Assembly: GCA_028287975.1 (NCBI GenBank)
Contig: JAQBOP010000092.1
Location: forward strand, 1-37,294
Length of the DNA: 37,294 nucleotides
Source of the DNA: Mucilaginibacter sp.
GTDB lineage: Bacteria > Bacteroidota > Bacteroidia > Sphingobacteriales > Sphingobacteriaceae
Reading direction: 5' to 3'
Shown here: positions 6,366 to 14,931 of the stretch, one piece after another
Layout: every line of letters begins with the position of its first letter
How positions within the stretch are numbered: the first letter of the stretch is position 1
The notes under the pieces: model-generated
Database searches by the model: none
Told to the model about the DNA's origin: nothing
The model's input: only the letters and a program-made list of their open reading frames with translations
Translations under genes and position numbers: made by a program

Positions 6366-7577
6366 GTGACATTTCAGGATTTTAATTTTAACGACGAGCT
6401 AACCGAAGGCATTACAAGTATGGGGTACACCACCCCGACACCTATACAGGGAATGGCTATTCCGCTTATCCTTGCCGGCAAGGATCTGATAGCTTGCGCA
6501 CAGACAGGTACCGGTAAAACTGCCGCATTTTTATTGCCGGTTTTAGAACAAATAGGCCGTACCAAAAAGGACCATACCAGCACCCTTATATTAACCCCTA
6601 CCCGCGAGCTTGCACAGCAGATAGACCAGCAGGTTGAAGGGCTTGCCTATTTTACAGGTATCAGCTCCATAGCGGTTTTTGGCGGCGGCGACGGCCATGT
6701 TTACGAACAGCAGCGCCGAGGTATACAGAATAATGTAAACATTATTATCGCCACACCAGGCAGGCTGATAGCCCATCTTTCATCAGGCGTATTAAAGCTT
6801 AATCAGATCAACCATTTGATCCTGGATGAGGCCGACCGGATGCTTGACATGGGCTTCTCGGACGATATTATGCGGATAATAAGCTACCTGCCTAAAGAGC
6901 GGCAAACCTTGCTGTTCTCGGCTACTATGCCGGGGCGCATCCGCAATTTGGCTAAGTCGGTGTTACATAATCCGGAGCAGATCAATATTGCTATATCGCA
7001 GCCGGCTGTCGGTATCGATCAGCAGATCTACCGCCTGCACGATCAGCAAAAAACGCCTTTATTGCAGCATTTGCTAAAGGACGGCAATTATTTGAGCACC
7101 ATTATTTTCGCTTCGCGGAAAGAGATCGTTAAGGCGTTATATAAAGAGCTGAAAGGCATCCAGCTTAAGGCTGAGGCTTTCCATTCGGACCTTGAACAAA
7201 AAGAACGGGAAGAAATTCTGCTCAGGTTTAAGAATAAGCAGCTACCTATTATTATTGGTACCGACGCGCTTTCGCGTGGTATTGATGTGGAGGGGATTGA
7301 CCTGGTGATCAATTATGATGTGCCCGGCGATGCCGAAGATTACATTCACCGTATAGGTCGTACCGCAAGGGCCGAAACCAAAGGTACAGCCATCACCTTC
7401 GTTAATCACCGCGATGAGCGCAGGTTAAAGAGTATTGAGGAATTGATGGACCGGAAAATAACCCAGCACCCGCTGCCCGAACATTTAAACAGCATTGCCG
7501 AGGTTAGACACGAAGCAAAACCAAATCAAAACCGCAATAGCAACAATAGGGGTAAAAAGCGGGTTTGGAAAAAATAG
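6366..7577 (+). CDS. DEAD-box ATP-dependent RNA helicase (RhlE-like)
   Basis: ATP-dependent RNA-remodelling enzyme. Both RecA lobes are complete: Q motif GYTTPTPIQ, Walker A AQTGTGKT, PTRELAQQ, TPGR, Walker B LDEAD, SAT (LLFSATMP), then lobe 2 with TIIFASRKEI, GTDALSRGIDVEGIDLV and the arginine-finger motif YIHRIGRTAR. A short basic tail (NNRGKKRVWKK) probably binds RNA non-specifically. The track's start is a GTG at 6309, but family members begin about where VTFQDFNFND starts, so I prefer the GTG at 6366 (403 aa). The long upstream region with a tandem repeat could serve as a regulatory leader, as leaders do for some cold-shock helicases; this is inference. Confidence 0.93.
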   Translation: MTFQDFNFNDELTEGITSMGYTTPTPIQGMAIPLILAGKDLIACAQTGTGKTAAFLLPVLEQIGRTKKDHTSTLILTPTRELAQQIDQQVEGLAYFTGISSIAVFGGGDGHVYEQQRRGIQNNVNIIIATPGRLIAHLSSGVLKLNQINHLILDEADRMLDMGFSDDIMRIISYLPKERQTLLFSATMPGRIRNLAKSVLHNPEQINIAISQPAVGIDQQIYRLHDQQKTPLLQHLLKDGNYLSTIIFASRKEIVKALYKELKGIQLKAEAFHSDLEQKEREEILLRFKNKQLPIIIGTDALSRGIDVEGIDLVINYDVPGDAEDYIHRIGRTARAETKGTAITFVNHRDERRLKSIEELMDRKITQHPLPEHLNSIAEVRHEAKPNQNRNSNNRGKKRVWKK

Positions 7578-7610
7578 AGCCTCTTCTAATCTCCCCGAAT
7601 GGGAGACTTT
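7578..7610. repeat. Copy of the CTCCCC/GGGGAG dispersed palindrome
   Basis: AGCCTCTTCTAATCTCCCC (7578-7596) continuing to GGGAGACTTT, directly after the helicase stop codon. Its reverse complement closely matches the element at 30299-30333 (AAGTCTCCCC...GGGGGAGATT...GAGGCTT). It sits between the helicase and GH43 genes and may act as a processing or termination hairpin. Confidence 0.7.
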
Positions 7611-7623
7611 AAAAATTTACGAC

Positions 7624-8616
7624 ATGAGAAGTACTTTACGTTTTAAATTAACTTTAGCAATACTTACTACATCAATAGGTATTACAGCAGCACAGGACGC
7701 ACCTAAAACCACATCAGGCAACCCGATAGCCCAGGGTTGGTATGCCGACCCGGAAGCCAAGATATTCGGTAAAACTTATTGGATTTATCCTACCTATTCA
7801 GCGCCGTATAACCAGCAGGTTTATATGGATGCCTTTTCATCTACAGATTTGGTGAACTGGACAAAACATCCGCACGTTTTAGATACAGCCAATGTTAAAT
7901 GGGTTAAACGCGCCATGTGGGCACCCGCCGTTACCAAAAAGGGCGGCAAGTATTATATTTTCTTTGGTGCTAACGATATCCAGAACAACCAGCAGGTAGG
8001 CGGTATTGGTGTTGCTGTTGCTAAGCACCCTGAGGGGCCATTTAAAGATTATTTAGGCAAGCCGCTGATTGGCCAGATCATTAATGGCGCGCAACCTATA
8101 GACCAGTTTGTGTTTAAAGATGATGACGGTAAATATTACATGATCTACGGCGGCTGGGGCCACTGCAACATAGTGAGGCTTAAAAAAGACTTTACAGGTG
8201 TTGAACCTTTTGCTGATGGAGAGACCTATAAATCGATCACCCCGAAAGATTATGTGGAAGGCCCGGTAATGTTTAAACGTAAAGGCAAATACTATTTAAT
8301 GTGGAGCGAAGGCGGCTGGACAGGCCCTAACTATCGCGTAGCTTATGCCATGGGCGATTCGCCTACCGGCCCGTTTGAGCGTATTGATGTGATCCTGAAA
8401 CAAGATCCAACCATTGCTACCGGCGCAGGCCATCACTCGGTTATCAACATCCCTAAAACTGATGAATGGTATATTGTTTATCACCGCCGCCCGCTTACCG
8501 AAACCGATGGCAACCACAGGGTAACCTGCATCGACAAAATGTATTTTGACAAGGACGGGCACATCCTGCCGGTGAAGATCACTAATGAAGGTGTATCGGC
8601 AAGGGTGATCAAATAA
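7624..8616 (+). CDS. Secreted glycoside hydrolase family 43 protein
   Basis: 330 aa with an N-terminal signal peptide (FKLTLAILTTSIGITAAQ). GH43 enzymes are inverting five-bladed propeller glycosidases acting on arabinose- or xylose-containing glycans. The catalytic residues appear in place: general base D42 in WYADPEAKIF, transition-state modulator D160 in PIDQFVFKDDDGKYYMIYGG, and general acid E212 in YVEGPVMFKRKGKYYLMWSE. The ORF track extends upstream into the helicase gene; the ATG at 7624 with its signal peptide is the true start. No SusC/SusD pair or other carbohydrate genes lie nearby, so it is not part of a recognisable polysaccharide utilisation locus here and its substrate cannot be narrowed. 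The stop converges with the next gene only 3 bp away. Confidence 0.9.
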   Translation: MRSTLRFKLTLAILTTSIGITAAQDAPKTTSGNPIAQGWYADPEAKIFGKTYWIYPTYSAPYNQQVYMDAFSSTDLVNWTKHPHVLDTANVKWVKRAMWAPAVTKKGGKYYIFFGANDIQNNQQVGGIGVAVAKHPEGPFKDYLGKPLIGQIINGAQPIDQFVFKDDDGKYYMIYGGWGHCNIVRLKKDFTGVEPFADGETYKSITPKDYVEGPVMFKRKGKYYLMWSEGGWTGPNYRVAYAMGDSPTGPFERIDVILKQDPTIATGAGHHSVINIPKTDEWYIVYHRRPLTETDGNHRVTCIDKMYFDKDGHILPVKITNEGVSARVIK

Positions 8617-8619
8617 ATA

Positions 8620-9540
8620 TTAATTCGCCAGCAAGTTCTGCGGCTCAACTAATATTTGCGAGATCTTGCTTTCGTATTGTGCTAAAAGTTTGGCCTGGAA
8701 ATTCCCGGGGTCAGGTTTAGCATAATGTTTGCCGGCATCCATAGCCATCACGGAACCTTTTGAGTTTACTTTTTTCTGCTCGGTTTTTTTCGACCACCTG
8801 TTGGCTGTTATGTTCATCAGCATATTATCAATGGCGTTGCCTAATCGATTGTTAAAAAGTTTTTCAAACAACGTCTTAAATAACGATGGCTTTAATGGCT
8901 TGGCAGACGAGATGCGCATGATCTTATTGGGCAGGTAATTTCTTGTCCAGCTGTTAGCGGCATAAAACTGCTCGATTATGGTATCACCCTGTAAGGGGAT
9001 AAGCGTAACAACTTCTATAGCGGTATAGATGGTTTTTTCTTTTATCTCAAGCTGTGCTTCGTCTATATAATAGTTCATGCAAAAATAATCCTGCTTATTT
9101 ACCAGGAAAGTTAACTTTTTAAGAGCATGCATTAAAGTACGCGCTATCCATAGGCGATTTTTTGCGGTTATAATAAACAGGTCGATGTCTGAATTTTCAT
9201 CAGCAAAATTCTTAGATAGTGAGCCGGATATAGCAATGCCGCGCACGTAAGGAAACCTGATCAGCATATCGCCAACCGTAGCAGCCACTTTTATCATTTC
9301 AGCGGCTTTTTTATTGCCGTTATAACGGCGGGCTATTAAAGCGTAGTCGTTTTTTAATGTGTAGAAATTATTGAACTGGTAAACCGTGCGCCCGGCTACG
9401 AGGCATTTAAGCGCAAAATCAAAATCATGCTGCTCGTATTTATTCTTCAGAAATAAGTAGATCTCGCCGGCAGTTAACGGATATTTAAATATATCGAAAT
9501 AGGCCAGGGTAGCTAATATGTTTTCTTTTGCGTCGTTCAC
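8620..9540 (-). CDS. Nucleotidyltransferase-fold protein with N-terminal winged-helix-like region
   Basis: 306 aa. Residues 101-122 read GIAISGSLSKNFADENSDID, the GS..x..DxD signature of the Pol-beta-type nucleotidyltransferase superfamily (metal-binding D118 and D120), followed by LFIITAKNRLWIA. The first ~65 residues (ATLAYFDIFKYPLTAGEIYL) look like a small helical, winged-helix-type domain. The C-terminal half has no recognised motif. The target is unknown: it could transfer NMP to a small molecule, RNA or protein. It starts at a GTG (9540), because an in-frame stop lies just upstream with no ATG between. It follows ruvC on the same strand after 164 bp and converges with the GH43 gene. Confidence 0.75.
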   Translation of the reverse strand: MNDAKENILATLAYFDIFKYPLTAGEIYLFLKNKYEQHDFDFALKCLVAGRTVYQFNNFYTLKNDYALIARRYNGNKKAAEMIKVAATVGDMLIRFPYVRGIAISGSLSKNFADENSDIDLFIITAKNRLWIARTLMHALKKLTFLVNKQDYFCMNYYIDEAQLEIKEKTIYTAIEVVTLIPLQGDTIIEQFYAANSWTRNYLPNKIMRISSAKPLKPSLFKTLFEKLFNNRLGNAIDNMLMNITANRWSKKTEQKKVNSKGSVMAMDAGKHYAKPDPGNFQAKLLAQYESKISQILVEPQNLLAN

Positions 9541-9704
9541 GTTAATGATTACAGGTACGGTACGTTCGTTATGATATAGTCATGACGAAACTATACGGCA
9601 ATAGGTTGCCCCCTGATCTAAATAAAAGCGAAGTATTTTACCAGTGTAACAGGCCGTTTTACAATAGCTATGAAGTTTTAAGAAAAGAAATAGACCTTGA
9701 TCTG

Positions 9705-10301
9705 CTAAACTATACGCTTAGCATTGTCCTTAACAAAGGTATCCCAGCCCGAATAAGATTTTTTGCCGCCACTTTTAGCCGTGCTTATTTTTTGGAACGA
9801 ATGGCAAACCGCAACAGCCAGGCCGTCGGTAGCATCCAGGAAATCGGGCGTTTCTTTAAAGTTCAGGAGCCTTTGCAGCATTGCGGCAACCTGCTCTTTT
9901 GTGGCGTTGCCATTACCGGTTATTGATTGTTTGATTTTACGCGGCGAGTACTCTGTAACCTCAACACTGCGCGACAAGGCTGCAGCCATGGCCACACCCT
10001 GCGCACGCCCCAGTTTTAACATCACCTGTATATTCTTGCCATAAAACGGCGCCTCGATAGCCAGGCAATCGGGTTTGTAGTTATCTATAAGAGCAACGGT
10101 TTTTTCGAAGATGCGTTGCAGTTTCAGCATGTGGTCGTCAATTTTATCCATCTTAACTACCCCCAGGCTGATCAGTTCGGTTTTTGAACCGATTTCTTTT
10201 ATCAACCCATAACCCATAACCGCGGTACCCGGGTCAATGCCTAAAATTATTCGCTCTTTGGTATTTACTGCATTCTGCATTCTGCTGTTAAAGTTAACCA
10301 T
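9705..10301 (-). CDS. ruvC: Holliday junction resolvase RuvC
   Basis: Endonuclease that resolves four-way junctions together with the RuvAB branch-migration motor. 198 aa from the ATG at 10301, whose first 8 bases overlap the end of aat; an alternative ATG seven codons in (10280) would fit the family length slightly better. The four acidic catalytic residues are visible: D23 in LGIDPGTAVMGYG, E83 in LAIEAPFYGKN, and D156/D159 in DATDGLAVAVCH. The SPRKIKQSITGNGNATKEQV stretch is also typical of RuvC. The overlap suggests translational coupling with aat. ruvA and ruvB are not in the window. Confidence 0.96.
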   Translation of the reverse strand: MVNFNSRMQNAVNTKERIILGIDPGTAVMGYGLIKEIGSKTELISLGVVKMDKIDDHMLKLQRIFEKTVALIDNYKPDCLAIEAPFYGKNIQVMLKLGRAQGVAMAAALSRSVEVTEYSPRKIKQSITGNGNATKEQVAAMLQRLLNFKETPDFLDATDGLAVAVCHSFQKISTAKSGGKKSYSGWDTFVKDNAKRIV

Positions 10302-10926
10302 TTTGCAGCATAGCCATGTATTCTTTTCTGCTGATCATCCTTGCACCCATCGATTCCATGTGATCTGTGTGTACCTGGCAATCCAATAATTTATACTTAC
10401 CGGTTTTAATAAGGCTGATCAACGCGGTCTTTGATGCGTTGCTTACTTTACTAAACATGCTTTCGCCGCAAAAAATAGTACCAACTGCTACTCCATACAT
10501 TCCGCCAACAAGATGGTCATCCTGCCAAACCTCAACAGAATGTGCGTATCCTTGTTCATGCAGCAGGATATAAGCACTCTTCATATCATCAGTTATCCAT
10601 GTGCCATCCTGACCCGGGCGGTCTACAGCGGCACAGGCCCGGATCACATCAGCAAAACATTTATCAAAGGTTACTTTAAAGCGATTAGAATTTAGCACCC
10701 GCTTCATACTTGATGAAATGTTCAACTCGTCCGGAAAAAGCACAAATCGTTCATGCGGCGAATACCATAAAATAGGTGTATCATCACTATACCATGGGAA
10801 GATGCCGCTTTGGTAAGCTAACAATAAACGTTCGGTTGATAAGTCGCCGCCAACGGCCAGCAAACCGTCGGGTTCGGCAAGTGCCGGATCGGGGAATAAT
10901 AAACGTTCGGTCAACCTGAATATCAT
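10294..10926 (-). CDS. aat: Leucyl/phenylalanyl-tRNA-protein transferase Aat
   Basis: Transfers Leu or Phe from aminoacyl-tRNA to proteins with N-terminal Arg or Lys, producing N-degrons for ClpS/ClpAP. 210 aa, normal length. Diagnostic stretches are LLAVGGDLSTERLLLAYQSG, IFPWYSDDTPILWYSPHERF, DGTWITDDMKSAY, GYAHSVEVW, VGGMYGVAVGTIFCGESMFS and LLDCQVHTDHMESMGA, together the GNAT-related Aat fold. It lies 9 bp downstream of the DUF3857 gene and overlaps ruvC, so the four genes from 14780 down to 9705 may be one transcript. Confidence 0.96.
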   Translation of the reverse strand: MIFRLTERLLFPDPALAEPDGLLAVGGDLSTERLLLAYQSGIFPWYSDDTPILWYSPHERFVLFPDELNISSSMKRVLNSNRFKVTFDKCFADVIRACAAVDRPGQDGTWITDDMKSAYILLHEQGYAHSVEVWQDDHLVGGMYGVAVGTIFCGESMFSKVSNASKTALISLIKTGKYKLLDCQVHTDHMESMGARMISRKEYMAMLQNG

Positions 10927-10935
10927 CAGGCAAAT

Positions 10936-12861
10936 TTATGCCTTATGTTTTATTACCAATTTTTTATTTTGGGCTTTTGATACGGCATCAAGATATTGTT
11001 GCAGCTGGGTGTATCTTGCTGCAGGGATAATGCGGTTTGTTATATTAAACTTTGCAGTACTTACAACTTGATTTTTCATTTCATCATAGGCATAATTGAC
11101 CTGATAGCTACCATAAGTGAATTTTAAGCTTTGATTTGCTGGTAATGTTTCCACAGTAAACCCTTCAGGAAGATCAATAGTAGTAACGCATGATTTTTGC
11201 AAAGGTGTAGTAAAATAAAAATCGGTTTTCCGGTCTGTTTCTACCGGTACATTAATATTGCACAGGTCAATCAAATGCGAACTGTAAAATTGCTTATTAC
11301 CCGCCATTATATCGCAAAATTGTTCATAATCTAAACTGATCCTTACCTGCTTGACGCTATCCTCATCTGCCGACAGGTTAAGATTAAAAATATTTGGCTG
11401 TTTAAAATTAAGCCATTTCATAAATTTTTCCTTTTGCTCGTCAAACTTCAAAGCTCCGGCATATACGTAGTCATCCCTGTAAACGCCGGTGCCAATAATT
11501 TTAATATCGGCATTTGCCCCGCCATCCGGTTTTAAGGTTAAATGCACCTCGCTACTAAACCGATTATCTTCAATATTGCTTGCAGGTGTATTAACCAGTT
11601 TTCCCCCATTTTCTGTAATCAATAAGGCGTTGCGGTTTTCTGTAAAGGCTCCCAGCTTGCCAAATGGCTGCGTGCTGCTTGTGCACTCTAACCATGTGGT
11701 ATCATTTTTAAACGGAATACATAAAATGGCATGATTAAATTCATTATAGGGAAATGAAAAATCAGCTGGTTTTTCATTGGTTCCGGCACGTATGATGGCG
11801 TAGTACGAATTAATGTTAACCGCTTTAAGTAACGCTTTCATGTAGTTGGAAAGCGCTTTGCAATCGCCATATTTCTTTTGGTCCACAAATGTGGCTGACA
11901 AAGGTTGATAGCCGCCAATACCCAATTGTATACCTACATAACGCATGCTTTTTTGCATATAGTTATATAAAAATTTAGCTTTTTCCTTATCTGTATTTAG
12001 GTCCTTTGTAAGGTTTTGTATAGCTGTCACCCTATTTGGCGGTAAATTTTCTTCAGGCGCATTAAGGGCTTCGATCCATTGGCCAAAACTTTTCCAGCTC
12101 GAAAAATCACCTGGATAGCCGAAACAATTAAAACTGTTTATGGCAAATGATATATTTGGAATAATAGTCCAAAGCAAAACATTGTCTTCTCTTTTTATTG
12201 CTTTCAGGTTTTTAACATCCCAAGTATAAACATCCTGGCCATCTTTATTTGTTTCTTTTTTAGGTTGTAAATTGGTGTGTTCGTTTTTATACCTGAAACC
12301 CATCAATGGGTTAACGGTTACCGAGTAATTTGCATTTTGTACAGATTGTTCAGGATAAGATTGAATTTGCCATTTGTCTAAACTTATAAAACTGTTTATC
12401 GTCTCTTCAAAGGATGTTTCAATTGTTATCGGGTAGCTGGCTATCGGATGCCTTAAAGCTAAAAATCGCTCATTGGTAACAATTGTTTCATCATCTGCCG
12501 CAGACCCGTCATACATATCACTTTTGTGATATTTTTTTATAACAGCGCCCGCTTCGTTATAAACCCGCATTTCAATACTGCTGTACTCATCATATTTTCT
12601 ATTATACCCCATTTCCATAATGGCCTCGCGATCTGCCTTTTCATTAAGTATGGTAACAATTTTATGCCGCTTAACAATTACCTTATCAGGGCCTTTAATC
12701 AATATTTTATTTTCGGAATAGCGGATAACAGAATTGGTATTATCTTTTAACGAGTCGGGTATGGTAGATGCCTTATAAAATTCGGTTGGTATTTCCTGGC
12801 CAAATGCAATCTTGCCACAACAGACCATTAACAGGCTTAGTAAAAATAGTTTACGATACAT
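10936..12861 (-). CDS. Secreted DUF3857/transglutaminase-like protein, intact Cys and His
   Basis: 641 aa with a signal peptide (LFLLSLLMVCCGKIAFGQ). The N-terminal half (about 45-230) is the DUF3857 beta-rich region. The middle is a transglutaminase-like domain: KKYGDCKALSNYMKALL places the nucleophile at C334, and FNHAILCIP places the His at H377. The third position, usually Asp, is Glu here (WLECTSS, E392). The C-terminal third is a DUF3858-type beta region. Function is unknown in the literature I know; the fold suggests a cysteine peptidase or acyl-transfer activity in the periplasm. It follows the next gene by 5 bp, and that gene is a paralogue lacking the Cys and His. Confidence 0.85.
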   Translation of the reverse strand: MYRKLFLLSLLMVCCGKIAFGQEIPTEFYKASTIPDSLKDNTNSVIRYSENKILIKGPDKVIVKRHKIVTILNEKADREAIMEMGYNRKYDEYSSIEMRVYNEAGAVIKKYHKSDMYDGSAADDETIVTNERFLALRHPIASYPITIETSFEETINSFISLDKWQIQSYPEQSVQNANYSVTVNPLMGFRYKNEHTNLQPKKETNKDGQDVYTWDVKNLKAIKREDNVLLWTIIPNISFAINSFNCFGYPGDFSSWKSFGQWIEALNAPEENLPPNRVTAIQNLTKDLNTDKEKAKFLYNYMQKSMRYVGIQLGIGGYQPLSATFVDQKKYGDCKALSNYMKALLKAVNINSYYAIIRAGTNEKPADFSFPYNEFNHAILCIPFKNDTTWLECTSSTQPFGKLGAFTENRNALLITENGGKLVNTPASNIEDNRFSSEVHLTLKPDGGANADIKIIGTGVYRDDYVYAGALKFDEQKEKFMKWLNFKQPNIFNLNLSADEDSVKQVRISLDYEQFCDIMAGNKQFYSSHLIDLCNINVPVETDRKTDFYFTTPLQKSCVTTIDLPEGFTVETLPANQSLKFTYGSYQVNYAYDEMKNQVVSTAKFNITNRIIPAARYTQLQQYLDAVSKAQNKKLVIKHKA

Positions 12862-12866
12862 AAAAA

Positions 12867-14780
12867 TTAAGATTTTTTTAATACGATCTGTTCGTTAAGC
12901 ATCTCATACATCTTTTTATAAAACTCATGAAAATCCGGGTAATTTTCGTAAAAGAAAAGCGCGGCTTTACGGCTTATCACATATCTGACTACTACAGCAC
13001 CATCTTGTTCGCCCATAAAGCGTTTAAAAGTAATAGTTTTGTCAGGCATAGAAAGGCTAATGTTTTTCGGTAAAGCATCTATCTTATATCCGTCAGGTAT
13101 TTTATAATTACCTGTAATTTGATAGTCATCCAAAAAGCCAAAAGATATATCAGTGGTACGGGTTTCGTTTAAAAAAGGGTTTTTGTGTAGCGAAGTAAAT
13201 ATGTTTGGATTAATATAGATATAATTGCCGTCTGATCCCGCAAGGTCAAAATTAAAATTGATCTTCTGAACCAACGGCTGATCTTCTTTGTCCATATTGT
13301 CTAAAATGAGCGATGATATTTGCAGATTGTTATCGTCGTCCCGCAAATAATCAATGTATTTTTTTTCGCCGTCAGTTTTATATTTGCTTATGGCATTTAG
13401 ACGGTGATAGCTAAAGCTGCTTAATTGTGCTGTACCATTCATTTTTCCGTCAGGTTTAATTTCGGCGTTAACATATACAACTTGTCTTACAGGCTGTTTA
13501 TTAGCGATAAAAAACAAGCTGGACCTTTCATCATCACGGTCGACATATAAACCATAAGAATCTAAAAGATCCTCAGGAATGGTATTGCAGTCTGCAAATT
13601 TATCTGTGGCATCTAATATGTAATACTTTGCACTATCAACCGGTATGTATGTTACTGTTTTGTTGAATTGATATTCGCTGGTATAGGCCGGGTTAACCTT
13701 TCCATGATTTCGCGTGCTCACTAGCATAGGGTATGCTTTAATCCCTGCTTTAGTGAGTAAATGATATACCATTAAATTGATCTCTGTTGAATTGCCTGTT
13801 TTTTTATCCCAGGCAAGTGAGGTGCCGTCATTGGTGTAACGCACATTTATATCATTCCACCTCATACTGTTTTTTACCTCATCAAAAATAACTGCAATCT
13901 TTTCCTCGTCAGTTTTTAAATTTTTTACCTTGGTCAAAATAACATCTTCGCCTGCTAGTTTCCTTTTAAATTGTTCTCCAAAATCCTCGTATTTCACTTC
14001 GTTTTTGCCAAGATCAGGCCAGGTGGAAGAAAAATTTAAAAACAGACCATCGACGCCTGATAGCTGATAAAACATTCTTTCGGCGTTATCTTTTAATGAA
14101 CTCATATATGGCTCAACACGTAACGAAGGAATATTGATCATAGCTTTAGTGGCCTCATTGTTAATTACCAGGGGTAATTTTGTCATTTGCAATGTCCTAT
14201 AATGCAATAGGTTAGGCATATCTGCACTAAACTGGCTATACCGGGTAGGTATTTCTGTTTGAAAATACCAGTCTGGAAAATTGCCGAGGTTTTTTGATGA
14301 TAAGATGTACTTATATTCTACTACAGAACCCGGCTGTACATTTGGGAAAGCAAACACCACTTCAGAACTTATCTTATCTATTCTTTTTCTGTAAATAAGG
14401 CTTCTGTCTATTTTTGTAATTTCGATGTTGCCATTGTTAAGATTAATGGTTTCAGCCTGTACATTATTTATATTTTCAAGGAGATTGATGTCAAAATATG
14501 GAATGTGAATATTAGCAACGCCTTTACCTTTATCATTAAATATCTTAATGCGGACATGTCGTTCAAAACTTAAATTATATGAAGCGTCCATAGATACGTC
14601 GCCTTTATCAAAAAGGACCTCGGCATTTGCATCTTTTTCAAAATCGCAGCTTTTCATTTCAAGATCTTCTTTATTAATCTTGCCATAGGCTTGTGTAGTG
14701 GGGTAATTGGCTTTTGGGGGTTGTGCCCTTAAAAAAATCGGGCATAAAAAAAGTAGTACTACACTAAATAGTTTAATCAT
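12867..14780 (-). CDS. Secreted DUF3857 protein with a degenerate transglutaminase-like site
   Basis: 637 aa, signal peptide VVLLFLCPIFLRAQ. Same architecture as its downstream neighbour: N-terminal DUF3857 region (RHVRIKIFNDKGKGVANIHI), central transglutaminase-like domain, C-terminal beta region. Aligning by eye, KKTGNSTEINLMVYHLL corresponds to the neighbour's KKYGDCKALSNYMKALL, so the catalytic Cys is Ser (S331). FNKTVTYIP corresponds to FNHAILCIP, so the His is Lys (K374). Asp in YYILDATDKF (D390) is kept. It is therefore probably catalytically dead and may act as a partner, scaffold or binding subunit. First gene of the run, reading away from the divergent DUF1800 operon. Confidence 0.85.
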   Translation of the reverse strand: MIKLFSVVLLFLCPIFLRAQPPKANYPTTQAYGKINKEDLEMKSCDFEKDANAEVLFDKGDVSMDASYNLSFERHVRIKIFNDKGKGVANIHIPYFDINLLENINNVQAETINLNNGNIEITKIDRSLIYRKRIDKISSEVVFAFPNVQPGSVVEYKYILSSKNLGNFPDWYFQTEIPTRYSQFSADMPNLLHYRTLQMTKLPLVINNEATKAMINIPSLRVEPYMSSLKDNAERMFYQLSGVDGLFLNFSSTWPDLGKNEVKYEDFGEQFKRKLAGEDVILTKVKNLKTDEEKIAVIFDEVKNSMRWNDINVRYTNDGTSLAWDKKTGNSTEINLMVYHLLTKAGIKAYPMLVSTRNHGKVNPAYTSEYQFNKTVTYIPVDSAKYYILDATDKFADCNTIPEDLLDSYGLYVDRDDERSSLFFIANKQPVRQVVYVNAEIKPDGKMNGTAQLSSFSYHRLNAISKYKTDGEKKYIDYLRDDDNNLQISSLILDNMDKEDQPLVQKINFNFDLAGSDGNYIYINPNIFTSLHKNPFLNETRTTDISFGFLDDYQITGNYKIPDGYKIDALPKNISLSMPDKTITFKRFMGEQDGAVVVRYVISRKAALFFYENYPDFHEFYKKMYEMLNEQIVLKKS

Positions 14781-14931
14781 GACATCAAGGTTGGTGCCTC
14801 TAATATAACCTATTTACGGTAAAAATATAGCGACAATTGATTTTAATCTGGTTTTTGGACTAAGTAATTGCAATCGTCATTAAACTATTTATTAAATTAG
14901 CAATCATACCTTTTGTAACAACAACAGGCGT

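Noticed and set aside
9582-9926. 114-aa plus-strand ORF
   Set aside because: Its 3' two thirds are antisense to ruvC and the first 40 codons match no pattern I recognise; a real short gene here cannot be excluded but is not supported.
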